From: Rhabdophis nuchalis
Taxonomy: Eukaryota > Chordata > Lepidosauria > Squamata > Natricidae
NCBI GenBank assembly: GCA_039707465.1
Contig: CM077645.1
Span: forward strand, 66,723,850 to 66,787,849
Direction of reading: 5' to 3'
Length of the DNA: 64,000 nt
Each line of letters starts with the position of its first letter. Position 1 is the stretch's first letter. Below are positions 11,798 through 22,861 of the stretch, piece by piece. The notes under the pieces were generated by a model. The model made no database searches and had not been told where the DNA came from. It was given only the letters and a program-made list of their open reading frames with translations. The position numbers were made by a program, and so were the translations under genes.

Positions 11798-11972
11798 CAG
11801 GGCTGTCAAACTCAAGGTAAGATTGGGAGTCCGTTTTTACTGGCAGAGTGCTCAGGCCACCACAGGTGCCCCCGACATGAATGATGTCAAGCTGGCCATA
11901 CCCCCTGGGCACACACACACCCTGAGGTCAAACGCAACCCTGATGTGGCCCTCAATTTCATTGACACCCCTG
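11798..11972. mobile_element. non-autonomous hAT element (175 bp)
   Basis: The ends are CAGGGCTGTCAAACTCAAGG and a right end reading TTTCATTGACACCCCTG. They are flanked by a perfect 8-bp duplication, GTTTATGC, at 11790-11797 and 11973-11980. The interior retains GTGGCCCTCAATTTCATTG and a short CACACACA. There is no coding capacity. Confidence 0.9.
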
Positions 11973-11980
11973 GTTTATGC

Positions 11981-13040
11981 AGATGGACCACCCACTACCT
12001 CACCCAGGTGGATCATTTTGTGGAGGTAAGATTCTCTGAACTGAAGTTAATCTTGCTTTATCGCGACTTTGACTGAACAGCAAAGGATTCTGGGTTTTGC
12101 ATAGCTGTTCCATTCCAACATCTAGAAACAGGGATCCCCCTTTATTGAAATTCTTCTCTGAAGATTTCCACAACTCTACTATCTGTTTTACTGTTTTGTT
12201 TTCAGAATCTGTTGCTAGCACTATGTGAATTACTTGAGTTTAGTAAAGATTGGGAAGTGGGCAGAAGGTCAGAACTCAACAAGAGAATAAACGACTTCAT
12301 TAGTCAGTGCCAACATCTGTCCTGCCAAATAAATACTGGTGATTTCTCGCGTGTATTCATGCATTGTGCTGCCAGCTGAATTCCCTTCAATATCACTGTT
12401 CCACCCAGTTGTTTAATAGTTCCATGTTTGAAAGCTTTGTCCCATCTAGCAAACAAATATTCTTTCTGGATCAAGAGTTTTGATTTTATCAGCATTGTCA
12501 CAATTCCTATATCAAGGATGCTTCTTGTGTTTCCCGAAGACTGTGATTATATCAGCTAGTAAGCATATCAAGGGCTTATGTTAATCAAGGGGATGCAAGG
12601 AACCAGAGCAATGCTTTCTTTACAGATTTGCTTATGAAGAGGACTACAGATTACTATGGGCTTAATGCACAATGAGAAGGGAAATTCTGCCCATCTGATC
12701 TTGAAAAGCTTTGGAAATATCTGGACACAACAATTGTTAGCTTCTGCAATGTTGCGACCTTCTCAACCCTATAAACTGCTAGAATATATACTCACCTTCA
12801 CTGACTATTTTATTTCCAGATATACAAAATGGCTTGTGGACATCAAACTCTTCACCAAAGGGATAACGGACACAGGGTTCATTGACACTTAGAAAGTATT
12901 CCTTTTATTCACTAAATTATGTAGCTTAACTTTTTATCAATTCTGGTTTGGTCTACAGTGTCAGAATAGCACACCTCAGGGCCACCATAGCTTCAGTTTA
13001 TTTCTTAACGAGACACCCTCTGTGGCTTTCTACAGTGTAC
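11981..13040. other. single-copy sequence
   Basis: No repeat or coding feature was recognised. Frames of 60-80 codons have no identifiable motif. Confidence 0.35.
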
Positions 13041-13041
13041 A

Positions 13042-13236
13042 AGAGCCCTGGTGGTTAGAATGCAGTATTCCAGATTGACTCTGCCCACTGCTGGGAGTTT
13101 GATTCTAACCAGCTCAAGGTTGAGCCTTCCCTCCTTCCGACATTGCTAAAATGAGGACCCAGATTGTCGGGGCCAATATGCTCAAAGAGTATTGTAAGGC
13201 ACTATAGGGAGGTATATAAGTGTTGTTGCGACTGCT
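13042..13236 (+). mobile_element. tRNA-derived SINE, plus strand (squamate family with TATATAAGTGTTGTTG tail)
   Basis: The head CCTGGTGGTTAGAATGCAG is a tRNA-like A-box region. GGGAGTTTGATTCTAACC near 13096 is the B-box region. The body has CAGCTCAAGGTTGAGCCTTCC and AAATGAGGACCCAGATTG, and the tail is GGGAGGTATATAAGTGTTG. Minus-strand copies of the same family lie at 35703-35946, 48512-49131 and in the nest at 55479-56695. Confidence 0.8.
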
Positions 13237-13483
13237 AAAGCAGAAATTCTTTGTGGGCAATTTCAGATAAATGCTGAATTCTTCCTCAGTCCTATGTGCA
13301 TTTCTGCATCACATTAATTAACCTTTGTTGCAGAAAACATATATGCATTTATAATCAATCGTCATATGTATCCAGAAGACACCAATTTGTTTGCTGGTTT
13401 TTCACTGACTTTGAGCATAGCTTTTTACCATAGAAGTAATTCTGTGTAGAAGTTGATGGTTGGAGTGCTTTGGTGCTTTAACT

Positions 13484-13612
13484 CAGGGGTCTCCAACCTT
13501 TGCAACTTTAAGTCTGAAGGACTTCAGCTCCCAGACTTATCCAGCCAGCTTTGCTGGGAGTCTGGGAGCTGAAGTCCTTCAGACTTAAAGTTGCAAAGGT
13601 TGGGGACCCCTG
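13484..13612. mobile_element. palindromic hAT MITE, copy 1 (129 bp)
   Basis: The two halves are near-complete inverted repeats. The left end is CAGGGGTCTCCAACCTTTGC and the right end reads GCAAAGGTTGGGGACCCCTG, so the element can fold into one long hairpin with a centre near 13545. A perfect 8-bp duplication, CTTTAACT, lies at 13476-13483 and 13613-13620. Copies 2 and 3 are at 19241 and 51837. Confidence 0.95.
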
Positions 13613-13620
13613 CTTTAACT

Positions 13621-14955
13621 GTAATATGATTGTTCCAAGTGCTTCCAAATTACTTCATTCCTCTAAATAGTCCCACATTCTTTTGTAATGGGTGGTATTT
13701 GAGAACTCACGATAAACATTTTTGCTAGCTCAGGAAATTTGAAATATGCCTAAAATAACATCAGCTATTTGACGTGTTCAAACATGTCATCTTTCAGATT
13801 GTACATGATTAATCTGGAGGATGGTTTCAGAAATTCTTATGACTTCATACACCAGCAAATATAGCTAGTTTGCATTTAATACAACACTTTCAGCCCCTCC
13901 ATGAACTGTGTGATCTTCCCTAGCTTCCTTTTGGAGAATTTATATTAGGGTATTGCTACTACTGCAAAAATTACTGTATTAATACTAGCAGATATGAGTG
14001 AGAGCTTAACTCTTGCAATGGATGATGTTTCAATAGGTTATCTATGAGGTATATTAGCTGGCAAAAGTGTAGTGCATTGTTACACAGTGCAATATATACT
14101 GCAGGAGACTTAATTTTGAGATTGCAGTTGCAATTGAATTTTTTCATTTGATTTACCACTAGTGTAAATACTTGCACATTTACAAGTATTGACATCACAA
14201 ATATTGGCCTTGCCTTCTTCTAAGGCTGAAAGACCATGTCATATAGTTACATCTGGCCTTCTTTAGCAAGCTACTATTGATTTCCATAGTTACTAATCGC
14301 CATAGCAATAAAACAGGATAGCCTTTTTTTTTTCTTTCAACCCTTGAAATCTTTTGGTATATAGCTGGTTCCAACTCTTTCTTTGAGGTTCTTCTGTTTC
14401 ATATAATATTCCATCTTCTCTCAACTGAAAACAGGCTGCAAGAAACAAACCTTTATTGTGTCTTATTGCAGCTCTTGTGCTCTTGCTATTCCTATTTATT
14501 TGCTATCTTTTATCTCTCCTAAGGAATGTACAATTTGTGAAAACTTTTATATATGAATCTAGAAATTTCAGACCAAAGATCTTTTAGAAAGAGAAGATGA
14601 GCAGAAATATGGAAAATATACAATAACTTGAACAAAGAGGCTTGAGAGATGGCCAAAGATGTTAGATTCACTGAAGGTTCAATGTAAATGTGATATGTTT
14701 GTGTATTTTCAGATAGCACTGCCAGTATTGTATATTAGGTTGGAAGAGATATATCTTGATCTATCAGGGACCCCTGATAATGTCTCTTAAATTGTCTGTA
14801 TTCCCCCTATAGTTTTCTTTTTTTCAAAGGTGCTCTTGGTTTACACAGGAGTTGGAGAGAAACTATATTTATAATTTTTAGGGGGGGAAATGATTTAAAG
14901 TACAGTTGTGTCCTTCAGAGGAACAGCTACCATTAGTCATCATTGGACTGAGTGG
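13621..14955. other. single-copy AT-rich sequence
   Basis: No feature was recognised. A T-run lies at 14323-14335 and a G-run of eight near 14881. Confidence 0.35.
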
Positions 14956-14964
14956 TCAAATATA

Positions 14965-15444
14965 TATTTATATTATATTATATTTATTGGATTTATACCC
15001 TGCCCTTCTCCAAAGAGGACCCAGGGCGGCGCACAGGAATTTAAAAAATACATACAAAAATCAAATACAAAATGTAAAAACTTATTAAATACCCATCCTG
15101 TGCTAAAACCAAATTAAAATCCCCAAAATTACAAACTGTCTAAAATAGTCACAGTGGAGGTCACGCTAGGCCGTCTTGATGAAGGAAATGTGTCTTTAGA
15201 CACTGGAGGAAGAGGCGGAGATCTGAGATGGTGCGAAGTTCAGGGGGTAGGTTGTTCCAAAGGGCAGGGCCCACCACAGAGAAGGCCCTTCCCCTGGGTG
15301 TCGCCAGTTGGCATTGTCCGGCTGACGGCACCCTGAGAAGGCCCTCTCTGTGGGAGCGGATCGGCCGAAGGGATGTATGGGGCAGGAGATGGTCTCGCAT
15401 ATAACTAGGTCCCGAGCCATGGAGCACTTTGAAGATGGTCGTCT
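14965..15444 (-). mobile_element. L2-clade LINE 3' end (subfamily I), with 9-bp target duplication
   Basis: On the minus strand the frame from 15448 to 15161 reads the carboxy-terminal end of an L2-type ORF2. Recognisable blocks are HGSGPSYMRDHLLPHTSLR, RSHREGLLRVPSAGQC, RAFSVVGPALWNNLPPELR and DLRLFLQCLKTHFLHQDGLA. The 3' UTR follows with CCTGGGTCCTCTTTGGAGAAGGGCAGG (read in pieces at 14996-15030) and ends in an AT-rich tail at 14965. The flanks share TCAAATATA (14956-14964 and 15445-15453), a plausible 9-bp duplication. The copy is strongly 5'-truncated and cannot move by itself. Confidence 0.85.
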
Positions 15445-15453
15445 TCAAATATA

Positions 15454-15655
15454 GATATGGAACAGTTTTATCTAAAAATGAAAAGAGTAAAAATTATGCA
15501 GCAAATAATAAGAGTGTCTTAGAAGTTCGTAACAACTTGTTTTGTGATAAACACAGCATAAATTCACAAAGACCTAAATACTTCTATATTAACAGTTTAT
15601 TTTTAAGCCAGTCAAGTAATGGTATCAGTGTCAGATTAAGATTAAATGGTATATA
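15454..15655. other. single-copy spacer between two L2 LINEs
   Basis: About 200 AT-rich bases separate two L2 pieces that are transcribed away from each other. No feature was recognised in it. Confidence 0.4.
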
Positions 15656-17575
15656 AATTTGTGCTACATCATGCTGCCCCGCTCCCCCCTTCAACAGAGG
15701 CCGCGGGAAGCTCCGCTGCAGGGTCGTGCAGAGGAATTTGGATGTTATCTGCAAGATAAAATCACTCAGATCCGGAACGAACTGGCCTCCAATGAGGTTA
15801 GTCCTGGCGGGTGGGCGGTGGCAGGTCCTGAGACCGTTTTATGGGAAGAGTTCGACCTTGTTACTCCAGATGACATGGACAGGATGCTGGGGAGGTTGAA
15901 TGCTACCACATGTTTATTGGACCCGTGTCCCTCCTGGCTTCGGGAAATAGTGAACGCTTCGTTGAGTGAGGGGTCTTTTCCAGCCGTCTTGAAAGAGGCG
16001 GTGGTGAGATCTCTCCTCAAAAAGCCTTCCCTTGACCCAGCGGTGTTAGTAAATTATCGTCCGGTCTCCAACCTTCCCTTTTTGGTGAAGGTTGTTGAGA
16101 GTGTGGTAGCACAACAATTCCCCCAGCACCTGGAGGAAACTGTCTATCTAGACTCGCGCCAGTCCAGTTTCCAACTCGGGTACAGCACAGAGACGGCATT
16201 GGTTGCATTGGTAGATGATCTCTGGAGGGCTCGGGATAGGGGTTGTTCCTCTATCCTGGTCCTATTAGACCTCTCAGCGGCTTTTGATATCATGACCATG
16301 GTATCTTACTGCACTGGCTGGAGGGACTGGGACTGGGAGGCACCATTCTGCAGTGGTTCTCTTCCTACCTCTCCGGCCAGTCGCAATTCATGTTGGCAGG
16401 AGGGCAGAGGTCGACCTCAAGGCCCCTTATATGTGGGGTGCCTCAGGGGTCGGTCCTCTCACCCCTCCTGCTTAACACCTATATGAAGCCGCTGGGTGAG
16501 ATCATCCGTGGTTTTGGGGTAGAATTCCATCAGTACACTGATGATACTCAGCTGTACTTCTCTACCCCAGACCACCCCAACGATGCCATCGAAGAGATGT
16601 CCCGGTGTTTGGAGGCCGTGCAGGTCTGGATAGGGAGTAACAAGCTTCGACTCAACCCATCCAAGACCAAGTGGCTGTGGTTTCCGGCGTTACGATATAG
16701 CCAGCTGGTTCCATCTCTGGATATCGGGGGCGAGTCATTAGCCCCCACGGAAAGGGCTCGCAACTTGGGTGTCCTCCTGGATTCTCGGCTGTCCTTGGAT
16801 GACCATGTGACAGCCGTGGCCAGGGGGGCTTTTTATCAGGTTCACCTGATACGCCAGTTGCATCCCTTTGTAGATCGTGATGCCCTACGCACAGTCACTC
16901 AAGCCCTCGTCATCTCCCGCCTGGACTACTGTAATGCTCTCTACATGGGGCTCCCCTTGAGGTGCACCCAGAGGCTCCAGCTAGTACAGAATGCGGCCAC
17001 GCGGGGGATTATGGGAGTCTCTAGATACTCCCATGTAACACCTCTCCTGCGCGAGCTGCACTGGCTGCCTGTGGCCCTCCGGGTGTGCTTCAAGGTGCTA
17101 GTAACTATCTTTAAATGCGCTCCATGGCTCGGGACCTGGCTATCTGCGGGACCGCCTCCGACCACATACCTCTCTTCAACCTGTCCGCTCCCACAGAGAG
17201 GGCCTCCTCTGACTGCCGTCAGCCGGACAATGCCAGCTGGCGACCCCCAGGGGGAAAGCCTTCTCTGTGGCAGGCCCTGCCCTCTGGAATGACCTGCCCC
17301 CCAACCTCTGCACCATCACGGACCTTCTCCTCTTCCGTCAAACCTTAAAAACACACCTTTTCCATGTTGCTGGCCTAACATAGCTTTTATGATAGTCCTA
17401 ATTATAAATATAATTTTAATTGTTTTAAATATAACTTTTAGCACAGACCCATTGTATTTAATGTATTGTTAACTTTTATATTATCATTGTATTTGTTACT
17501 TTTTATTCTTTCTGTGCACTGCCCTGAGTCCCTTTCGGGAGATAGGGTGGTATAAAAATCCGATTAAAGTTAAAG
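15656..17575 (+). mobile_element. L2-clade LINE, 5'-truncated ORF2 with frameshift (subfamily II)
   Basis: This is the longest reverse-transcriptase fragment in the window. The first frame (15659-16486) has RT blocks: SPSWLREIVNASLSEG is preceded by a degenerate linker, then VVRSLLKKPSLDP, NYRPVSNLPFLVKVVE, FQLGYSTETALVALV and ILVLLDLSAAFD. A one-base loss near 16293 breaks the frame, and the second frame (16390-17292) carries GVPQGSVLSPLLLN, the catalytic box as YTDD (16534-16545; the family norm is YADD) and the carboxy-terminal RLDYCNALYMGLPLR and ELHWLPVALRV. Another stop follows near 17210. The 3' UTR ends with CTGAGTCCCTTTCGGGAGAT and a short AT-rich tail. The endonuclease domain is absent. 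The copy is dead as a retrotransposon. Confidence 0.92.
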
Positions 17576-17618
17576 ATTACTTACTAGATGAACTCCAACC
17601 AAATATCACTTATTAGCT

Positions 17619-17676
17619 CATATATATATGTATGTATGTATGTATGTATGCATGCATGCATGCATGCATACATACA

Positions 17677-17742
<66 letters not shown>
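17619..17742. repeat. palindromic compound microsatellite (TA)n(TGTA)n(TGCA)n(TACA)n(TA)n
   Basis: The order of blocks is short (TA)n, then TATG repeats, then a GCATGCATGCATGCATGC core near 17650-17667, then CATA repeats, then about 36 bases of TA. The left and right halves are reverse complements around the core, so the array can extrude as one hairpin. It follows the L2 copy by about 44 bases. Confidence 0.95.
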
Positions 17743-17743
<1 letters not shown>

Positions 17744-18574
17744 TGTTGTAAGGATGAAATAGGAGTTGGCCAATAAATATTGTTTTGAATTCCTGAAAGA
17801 AAAGTTCTTGGCGACAACTGCCATGATCTTAACAGCATTGTTTTAGCATACAAGTAAGAAATAGAAGGTGGGTAGGTATGGGCTTGGGTGTGTGTTTTCA
17901 GAATTATGGTCCTCCCACAAATGATGACAAATCAGCATGGAATTCTGGAAAAACTAGATAAGCTAGACAGGTGGGTATGTTGAGAGGGAACACCTGAAAG
18001 TTTAATTTCTCTCAGAGATAACTTTCACATTATTTTCTACTTCATATTTCCTTTCTTGTGAAAATGGCTCCATTTTACTGAGATTTATAGTACAATGAAA
18101 TGGGAAAATATTATACAGTAGAAAAGTAAAGCTAAGGAAGGCTAAGTGGGAGAGAATGTTTAATAGCAAATGCTTTACTTCATTAATTTTAGGTCAACAA
18201 AAATTGAGAATAAACACTGGACAGACTGAAAATCCTTGCCTATGGCAAAAATTAGTTGCAGGAGTCTTTACCAGACAGGGTATTTCTATACTACTTTAAA
18301 AGAGATATACTCTCAAGAATGATGTATATCACAATTGAAAATTAGTGAAAAATCTACATAAAATGGAGGACTTCTGTATCCTAAACCTTAAATCTTAATA
18401 ACAGTTCAATACTTTCATTCTCCAAAGGTCTCTTACTATGATTTTCATCAGATAAGCCCTTTTAAACAGGTTGACTAAAGTTACTTCATTCTAAGGAAAC
18501 AATAAAACATCAATCACATTTCCCTTATCATAAGAATACAAATCTTAGGGTTGACTATTACTACTTGACAGAAT
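17743..18574. other. single-copy AT-rich sequence
   Basis: No feature was recognised between the microsatellite and the next hAT element. Confidence 0.35.
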
Positions 18575-18582
18575 CACCAACC

Positions 18583-18942
18583 CAGTGGTGGGTTTCTGCA
18601 GGCTCGCACCTACTCGCGAGAGCCGGTTGGTGAAATTTAGAGAACCGGTGAGAGGGGGTTCTACCGGCGTATCTGAAAGTAAATCTGGCCCACCACTGCC
18701 AGTGACCCAACAGGAAGGAAAGGAAAGGAAAGGAAGGAAGGAAGGAAGGAAAGAAAGAAAGAAAGAATTTATCATCACAATTGAGTCCAAAATTTTGGTT
18801 GCTAAGCAAGAGCATTGTTAAATGAGTTTCACCACATTTTAAAAGGTGGCCACTCCCACCCTGTCACATGACTGCCAAACCACGCCCACAAAATAGGCCA
18901 CACCTACAGAGTAGGTTCTAAAAATTTTGAAATCCACCACTG
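18583..18942. mobile_element. non-autonomous hAT element (CAGTGGTGGG ends, 360 bp)
   Basis: The left end is CAGTGGTGGGTTTCTGCAGG and the right end reads TTGAAATCCACCACTG. A perfect 8-bp duplication, CACCAACC, lies at 18575-18582 and 18943-18950. The left half has paired GAGAGCCGGTTGG and GAGAACCGGTGAG motifs. The middle is a GGAA/GAAA tract (18713-18766). The right half (18767-18880) is closely similar to the right part of the larger hAT element at 1705-3041, although the terminal repeats of the two differ. Confidence 0.92.
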
Positions 18943-18950
18943 CACCAACC

Positions 18951-19232
18951 TATCTATAAAGTTAGTAACATGGTCTGTATCCAGGCTGCTTTCTTCTATC
19001 ACCCATTTCAAAAGTATTCTGTCGAAAAGGCCAATTATGAATTCTACTTGAAAAAAGAAAATTGTAAAAAACAAAATCCTCCTATGAAGAAGCTAAACAA
19101 GTATTGAGTGATGAAGGTCATAAATGGGCTTTCATCACTTTTGCCAAAGTGCTGAAGGATTAATGCTGTGACAACTGCCTTTGCTGCTGCATCAGGGCCT
19201 TGATCAGGAAGAGGCATAGAGTACAGATAGAG
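18951..19232. other. no recognisable feature
   Basis: About 280 bases of single-copy-looking sequence between two hAT insertions. Confidence 0.35.
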
Positions 19233-19240
19233 GTCTATAT

Positions 19241-19375
19241 CAGGGGTCTCCAACCTTTGCAACTTTAAGTCTGAAGGACTTCAACTCCCAGGCTTCTCCA
19301 GCCAGCTTTGCTGGGTGGAGAAGTCTGGGAGCTGAAGTCCTTCAGACTTAAAGTTGCAAAGGTTGGAGACCCCTG
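19241..19375. mobile_element. palindromic hAT MITE, copy 2 (135 bp)
   Basis: The terminal sequences are the same as in copy 1: CAGGGGTCTCCAACCTTTGC at the left and a right end reading GTTGGAGACCCCTG. The 8-bp flanks are GTCTATAT (19233-19240) and GTTTATAT (19376-19383), 7/8 identical. The two arms pair over nearly the whole length. Confidence 0.92.
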
Positions 19376-19383
19376 GTTTATAT

Positions 19384-19861
19384 GAACCCTGAGCTAGTTG
19401 GTTCATTTTTGTGTACCTGATCACTACTTAGTTTTGATGCAGTATCACCTGATATTGTGATACACCTGATATTGTGATACAAGGGTTTAGTGACCTGATC
19501 CATAGGCAATCAAGTTACAATAGAGTCAGTCATTATGACCTGGTCATTCTTTTTCTCATAACAATGGAAGCAAGATCTAATGGATTTGTTGTCAGGCTCC
19601 TCTCAGACTGATACAGTTACTTGAAGTCTTGCATGCAAAGTTAAATTGTAGTTTTCCACATGACAGATTCCAAGACTATTAAGCAAAGACTGAGGCTCAA
19701 GCTTTTCACTGAGTCATGTTAGAAAGAGAATATCCCCATATTAATATATTGAATGTACATATATCCTAGATATAAATGGTAAATATTTCAGTTTGTAAAA
19801 ACCTTGTAACCTCATCCCATTCATCAGATCAAGAGAATTAGGGAAAAAGTTAAGTGCAAGA
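19384..19861. other. single-copy sequence with a 17-bp tandem duplication
   Basis: CACCTGATATTGTGATA occurs twice head to tail at 19446-19462 and 19463-19479. Nothing else was recognised. Confidence 0.6.
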
Positions 19862-20036
19862 TGAGAGAGAGAGAGAGAGAGATTTATTTTTATTTTATTT
19901 CATTAGATTTATACCCCGCCCTTCTCCTTGTAAGGCCCAGGGCGGCTGGGTCCTTACATGAGAGAGAGAGAGACAGACAGAGAGAGTGGGGGAGGGAGGA
20001 TGGGAGGGAGAGAGGGAGGGAGGGAGGGAGGGAGAG
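19862..20036 (-). repeat. (GA)n tract interrupted by an L2 LINE 3' end
   Basis: GA repeats at 19862-19882 and GA/GGGA repeats from about 19959 to 20036 flank a short minus-strand L2 3' terminus (19883-19955). That terminus is recognisable by CCTTACAAGGAGAAGGGCGG and GATTTATACCCCGCC as read on the plus strand. Only the last 70 or so bases of the LINE are present. Confidence 0.75.
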
Positions 20037-20642
20037 ATCAGAAGCAACATTCAAATTTTATCTCCCTTCCATCTGTAATCTGATGTAATGATTGAGATCT
20101 TGCTGCTTTTGACAAGGAGGAACAATTGATACAAGCACATTGTTATTCTATTGGATGACTTTGATCTCAGGCTTTTTGCTTCTGATCTTTGTCTGACCTA
20201 ACTCTCACAATTTTTACAGAAAGATAAAGATATTCTACTTCTGCTATGTTCGGATAGAGCTGCAATTCCTGAAATCATTTAGAAATTCAGAAAATGGTAT
20301 ACAAACCAAATTCAAGACATTTTGCATATATCTACAAAATAGTGTTCCCTCTTCATTTTCTTTAGGCTGGAATTGAAGCAGATGGGAAGGAGTGTCCATA
20401 GAGTGCATTATATGAAGCAATTGTTCCAGTAGGCTCCATTACTTGTTGAACAATTTCCAGCTGTTCCTTAGATGAATTTAATTCTAACATTTAATTCCAC
20501 TAATAAACTGGCTTTGCTTTTTACTCTTTTTTCTCTCCATTGCCTTTAAAACTAAGTGCTTTAAATTGTAAGCTCTTGGTTTAACTGATCATATGGAAAA
20601 TATTCCAAGAGTAATTTCAGCTGTAACGGTATAGTAAACATG
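20037..20642. other. single-copy AT-rich sequence
   Basis: No feature was recognised. Confidence 0.35.
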
Positions 20643-20650
20643 CTTTAAAC

Positions 20651-20847
20651 CAGGCGTATCCAAACTTTTGGCTTGTCTGGGCCACATTGAGTAAAGAGGA
20701 ATTGTCTTGGTCTGCATATAAAATATATAATAAGTAACTATCACTAAAAATCACCTAATAATATAAAAGGTTTATGATCTTGTGGGGCTGTATCATTAGC
20801 TGTCCAGGGCCATATGCTATCCATGGGCTATGGGTTAAACATGCCTG
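20651..20847. mobile_element. non-autonomous hAT element (197 bp)
   Basis: The left end is CAGGCGTATCCAAACTTTTG and the right end reads GGTTAAACATGCCTG. The 8-bp flanks are CTTTAAAC (20643-20650) and CTGTAAAC (20848-20855), 7/8 identical. The interior has CTGGGCCACATTGAGTAAAG and AAAGGTTTATGATCTTGTGG. I see no coding sequence. Confidence 0.82.
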
Positions 20848-20855
20848 CTGTAAAC

Positions 20856-22480
20856 AATTAAATAGCTAAGACAGAGCACATCAATACAGATATTGAATTT
20901 TCATCACTGATGCATGGCTGGAATTGTCTGAACTAAAAAAAATATCTAACGTCATGTAAAATCAAAATAAAGATCTTTTTCTGATTTATTTTAATTGTGA
21001 TAGCCATTCTGCAATGTTCACATCATTGCAATTCTGTAATGTTCATGTTATTCTTAAACTGTATCATCAGTGAGGAATAGGCACCTATAAGCACCATGGA
21101 AACTCCAAAGGAACTAGCAAGCTCATGATCCACAGCAAATAACTTGTCAATCTGTCACATTCAGATATTAAAAAATAGACTTGTACTGGGTTTAAAATAG
21201 CAGCCACAGCTGGTGAACAGATGATCATTGTGTCCATTTATCATTATGTAGCTTTGAAACAATCAGGAGAATTTTCTGATCAATCAAAGACATGTTTCAC
21301 TAAGCCAAGCAGATTTATTTTGTGCACCACATAGGATCCATTAGATTTCTAAAGAGATATGGATGCCATATTAAGCCACATGTACAGATAACCTGTTGAA
21401 ATGAATGTACAATAGAATCATGTCAAATATAGCTCCCTTTCTATTATTTAGGGTAACTTTCTTCTCCTTATTTGCCTAAACTCAAGGATCTCCCATGCCA
21501 TAAAAATGACAACCTGTTAAATATGGCAGAAGGATCTTTTTTTTTCAATGGTTTTCAATATCACCTAGGGTTTAAGTGACGTAATCTGCAATACTATAGA
21601 ATTTGAACTTTAAGAAAGTTTGGATTGACCAGATTATCAATCCAATCCTCATTTTAAAGATGGACCTCAGCCCATCAATCTACCTGAAAGAAAGCTGGTA
21701 TTACCATTATTATTAGTTTTCAATAATCCCAAGACTTTTCCATTTCTACAATATATTGCTTGCTGATATTTGAAGACCATAGTGTCAGATAAAGAGCACT
21801 TTATTCTGCATATTAAAGAGATTAGAAATTGGTATTTTCACCAACAAAGTTAGTGCATCTTATTATTTGGGCTGCATAATCTTTATAGTGGCTTTAAAGA
21901 AGACGAGTGGGTGGATGGACAGATAAATGTTTACAAGTTGTAGCAGTTTTTAACAGGTAAAATATGGTTCTAGTAGTTCTTTCGTAAAAATCTGGTTACA
22001 TCAGTGTCTGTGGGAGGTAAACTATGCAAGGTAATATTGCTGGATTAGCTGTTGTTATTGAGCTGATTGCTTAATTACTGTTTTGGATAATTTGCACACA
22101 AGTAATTTAATTTTTCAATAGTTAATGCACTCTTTATGTCTCTGGGTGAGATTATAATGCATTCTCACTGAAACATTTTCATCAATGTACATTTCAAAGA
22201 ATGATACTAAGTAATTGATTTCTCATAGGGGACAAAAAACCTTAGGAAGGATTCTACATTATTGTTGGGAAGGGAAGACAGTAACCTAAAAGCACAATTT
22301 GAATCATTCAAAATAAAATAGATTTATATATTGGCCATGCTACTAATGGTTAGGCAAATTCTGTAAATTTTTAAAGCCTGCTGTAATCTCTTTTATTTTC
22401 CATTTGAAAAAAATGTATTTAATTGGCACCTATAATGTCAAGCAGAATGCAATTAGCATAACATTCTGCCAGGGACATTA
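20856..22480. other. single-copy AT-rich sequence
   Basis: No repeat was recognised. The right end (about 22080-22480) is rich in ATTA/TAAT words and lacks repeat signatures, so it is a candidate for conserved non-coding sequence. That cannot be judged without an alignment. Confidence 0.3.
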
Positions 22481-22488
22481 TTTATGAC

Positions 22489-22861
22489 AGTGATGGTGAA
22501 CCTATGGCACGGGTGCCATAGGTGGCACGCAGAACCATTTCTGAGGGCACACAAGGCGTTACCCTGTCAGTTCCAGCGCACATGTGTGCACTGGCCAGTT
22601 GATTTAGGCCTTCTTTTGAGGCCGTTTTTCACCCTCTGGAGGCTTCAGGAAGCTCCTGAAGCATCTGGAGATGGAGAGAGGAGGCTGTTTTCACCCTCCC
22701 CAGGCCCCGAGAAAGCCTCTGGAGCCTGGGGAAGGCAAAAAAAAGCGTGCCAAAAGCAGGGGGTCGCACACATAGCATTATGGGTGTGGCACACCCACGC
22801 ACGACCTCCCTGCGCTCCCCCAGCTTTTGGCACACGAGCCAAAAAAGGTTAGCCATCACTG
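22489..22861. mobile_element. non-autonomous hAT element (CAGTGATGG ends), copy 1 (373 bp)
   Basis: The left end is CAGTGATGGTGAACCTATGG and the right end reads AAAAGGTTAGCCATCACTG. A perfect 8-bp duplication, ATTTATGA, lies at 22481-22488 and 22862-22869. It carries the internal palindrome GGCACGGGTGCC. The second copy is at 50593-50968. The 60-120-codon frames on both strands are shadows of this GC-rich repeat. Confidence 0.93.

Noticed and set aside
13484..13612. Possible rho-independent terminator or CRISPR-like palindrome.
   Set aside because: The 8-bp target duplication and sibling copies identify it as a hAT MITE, and the context is eukaryotic.
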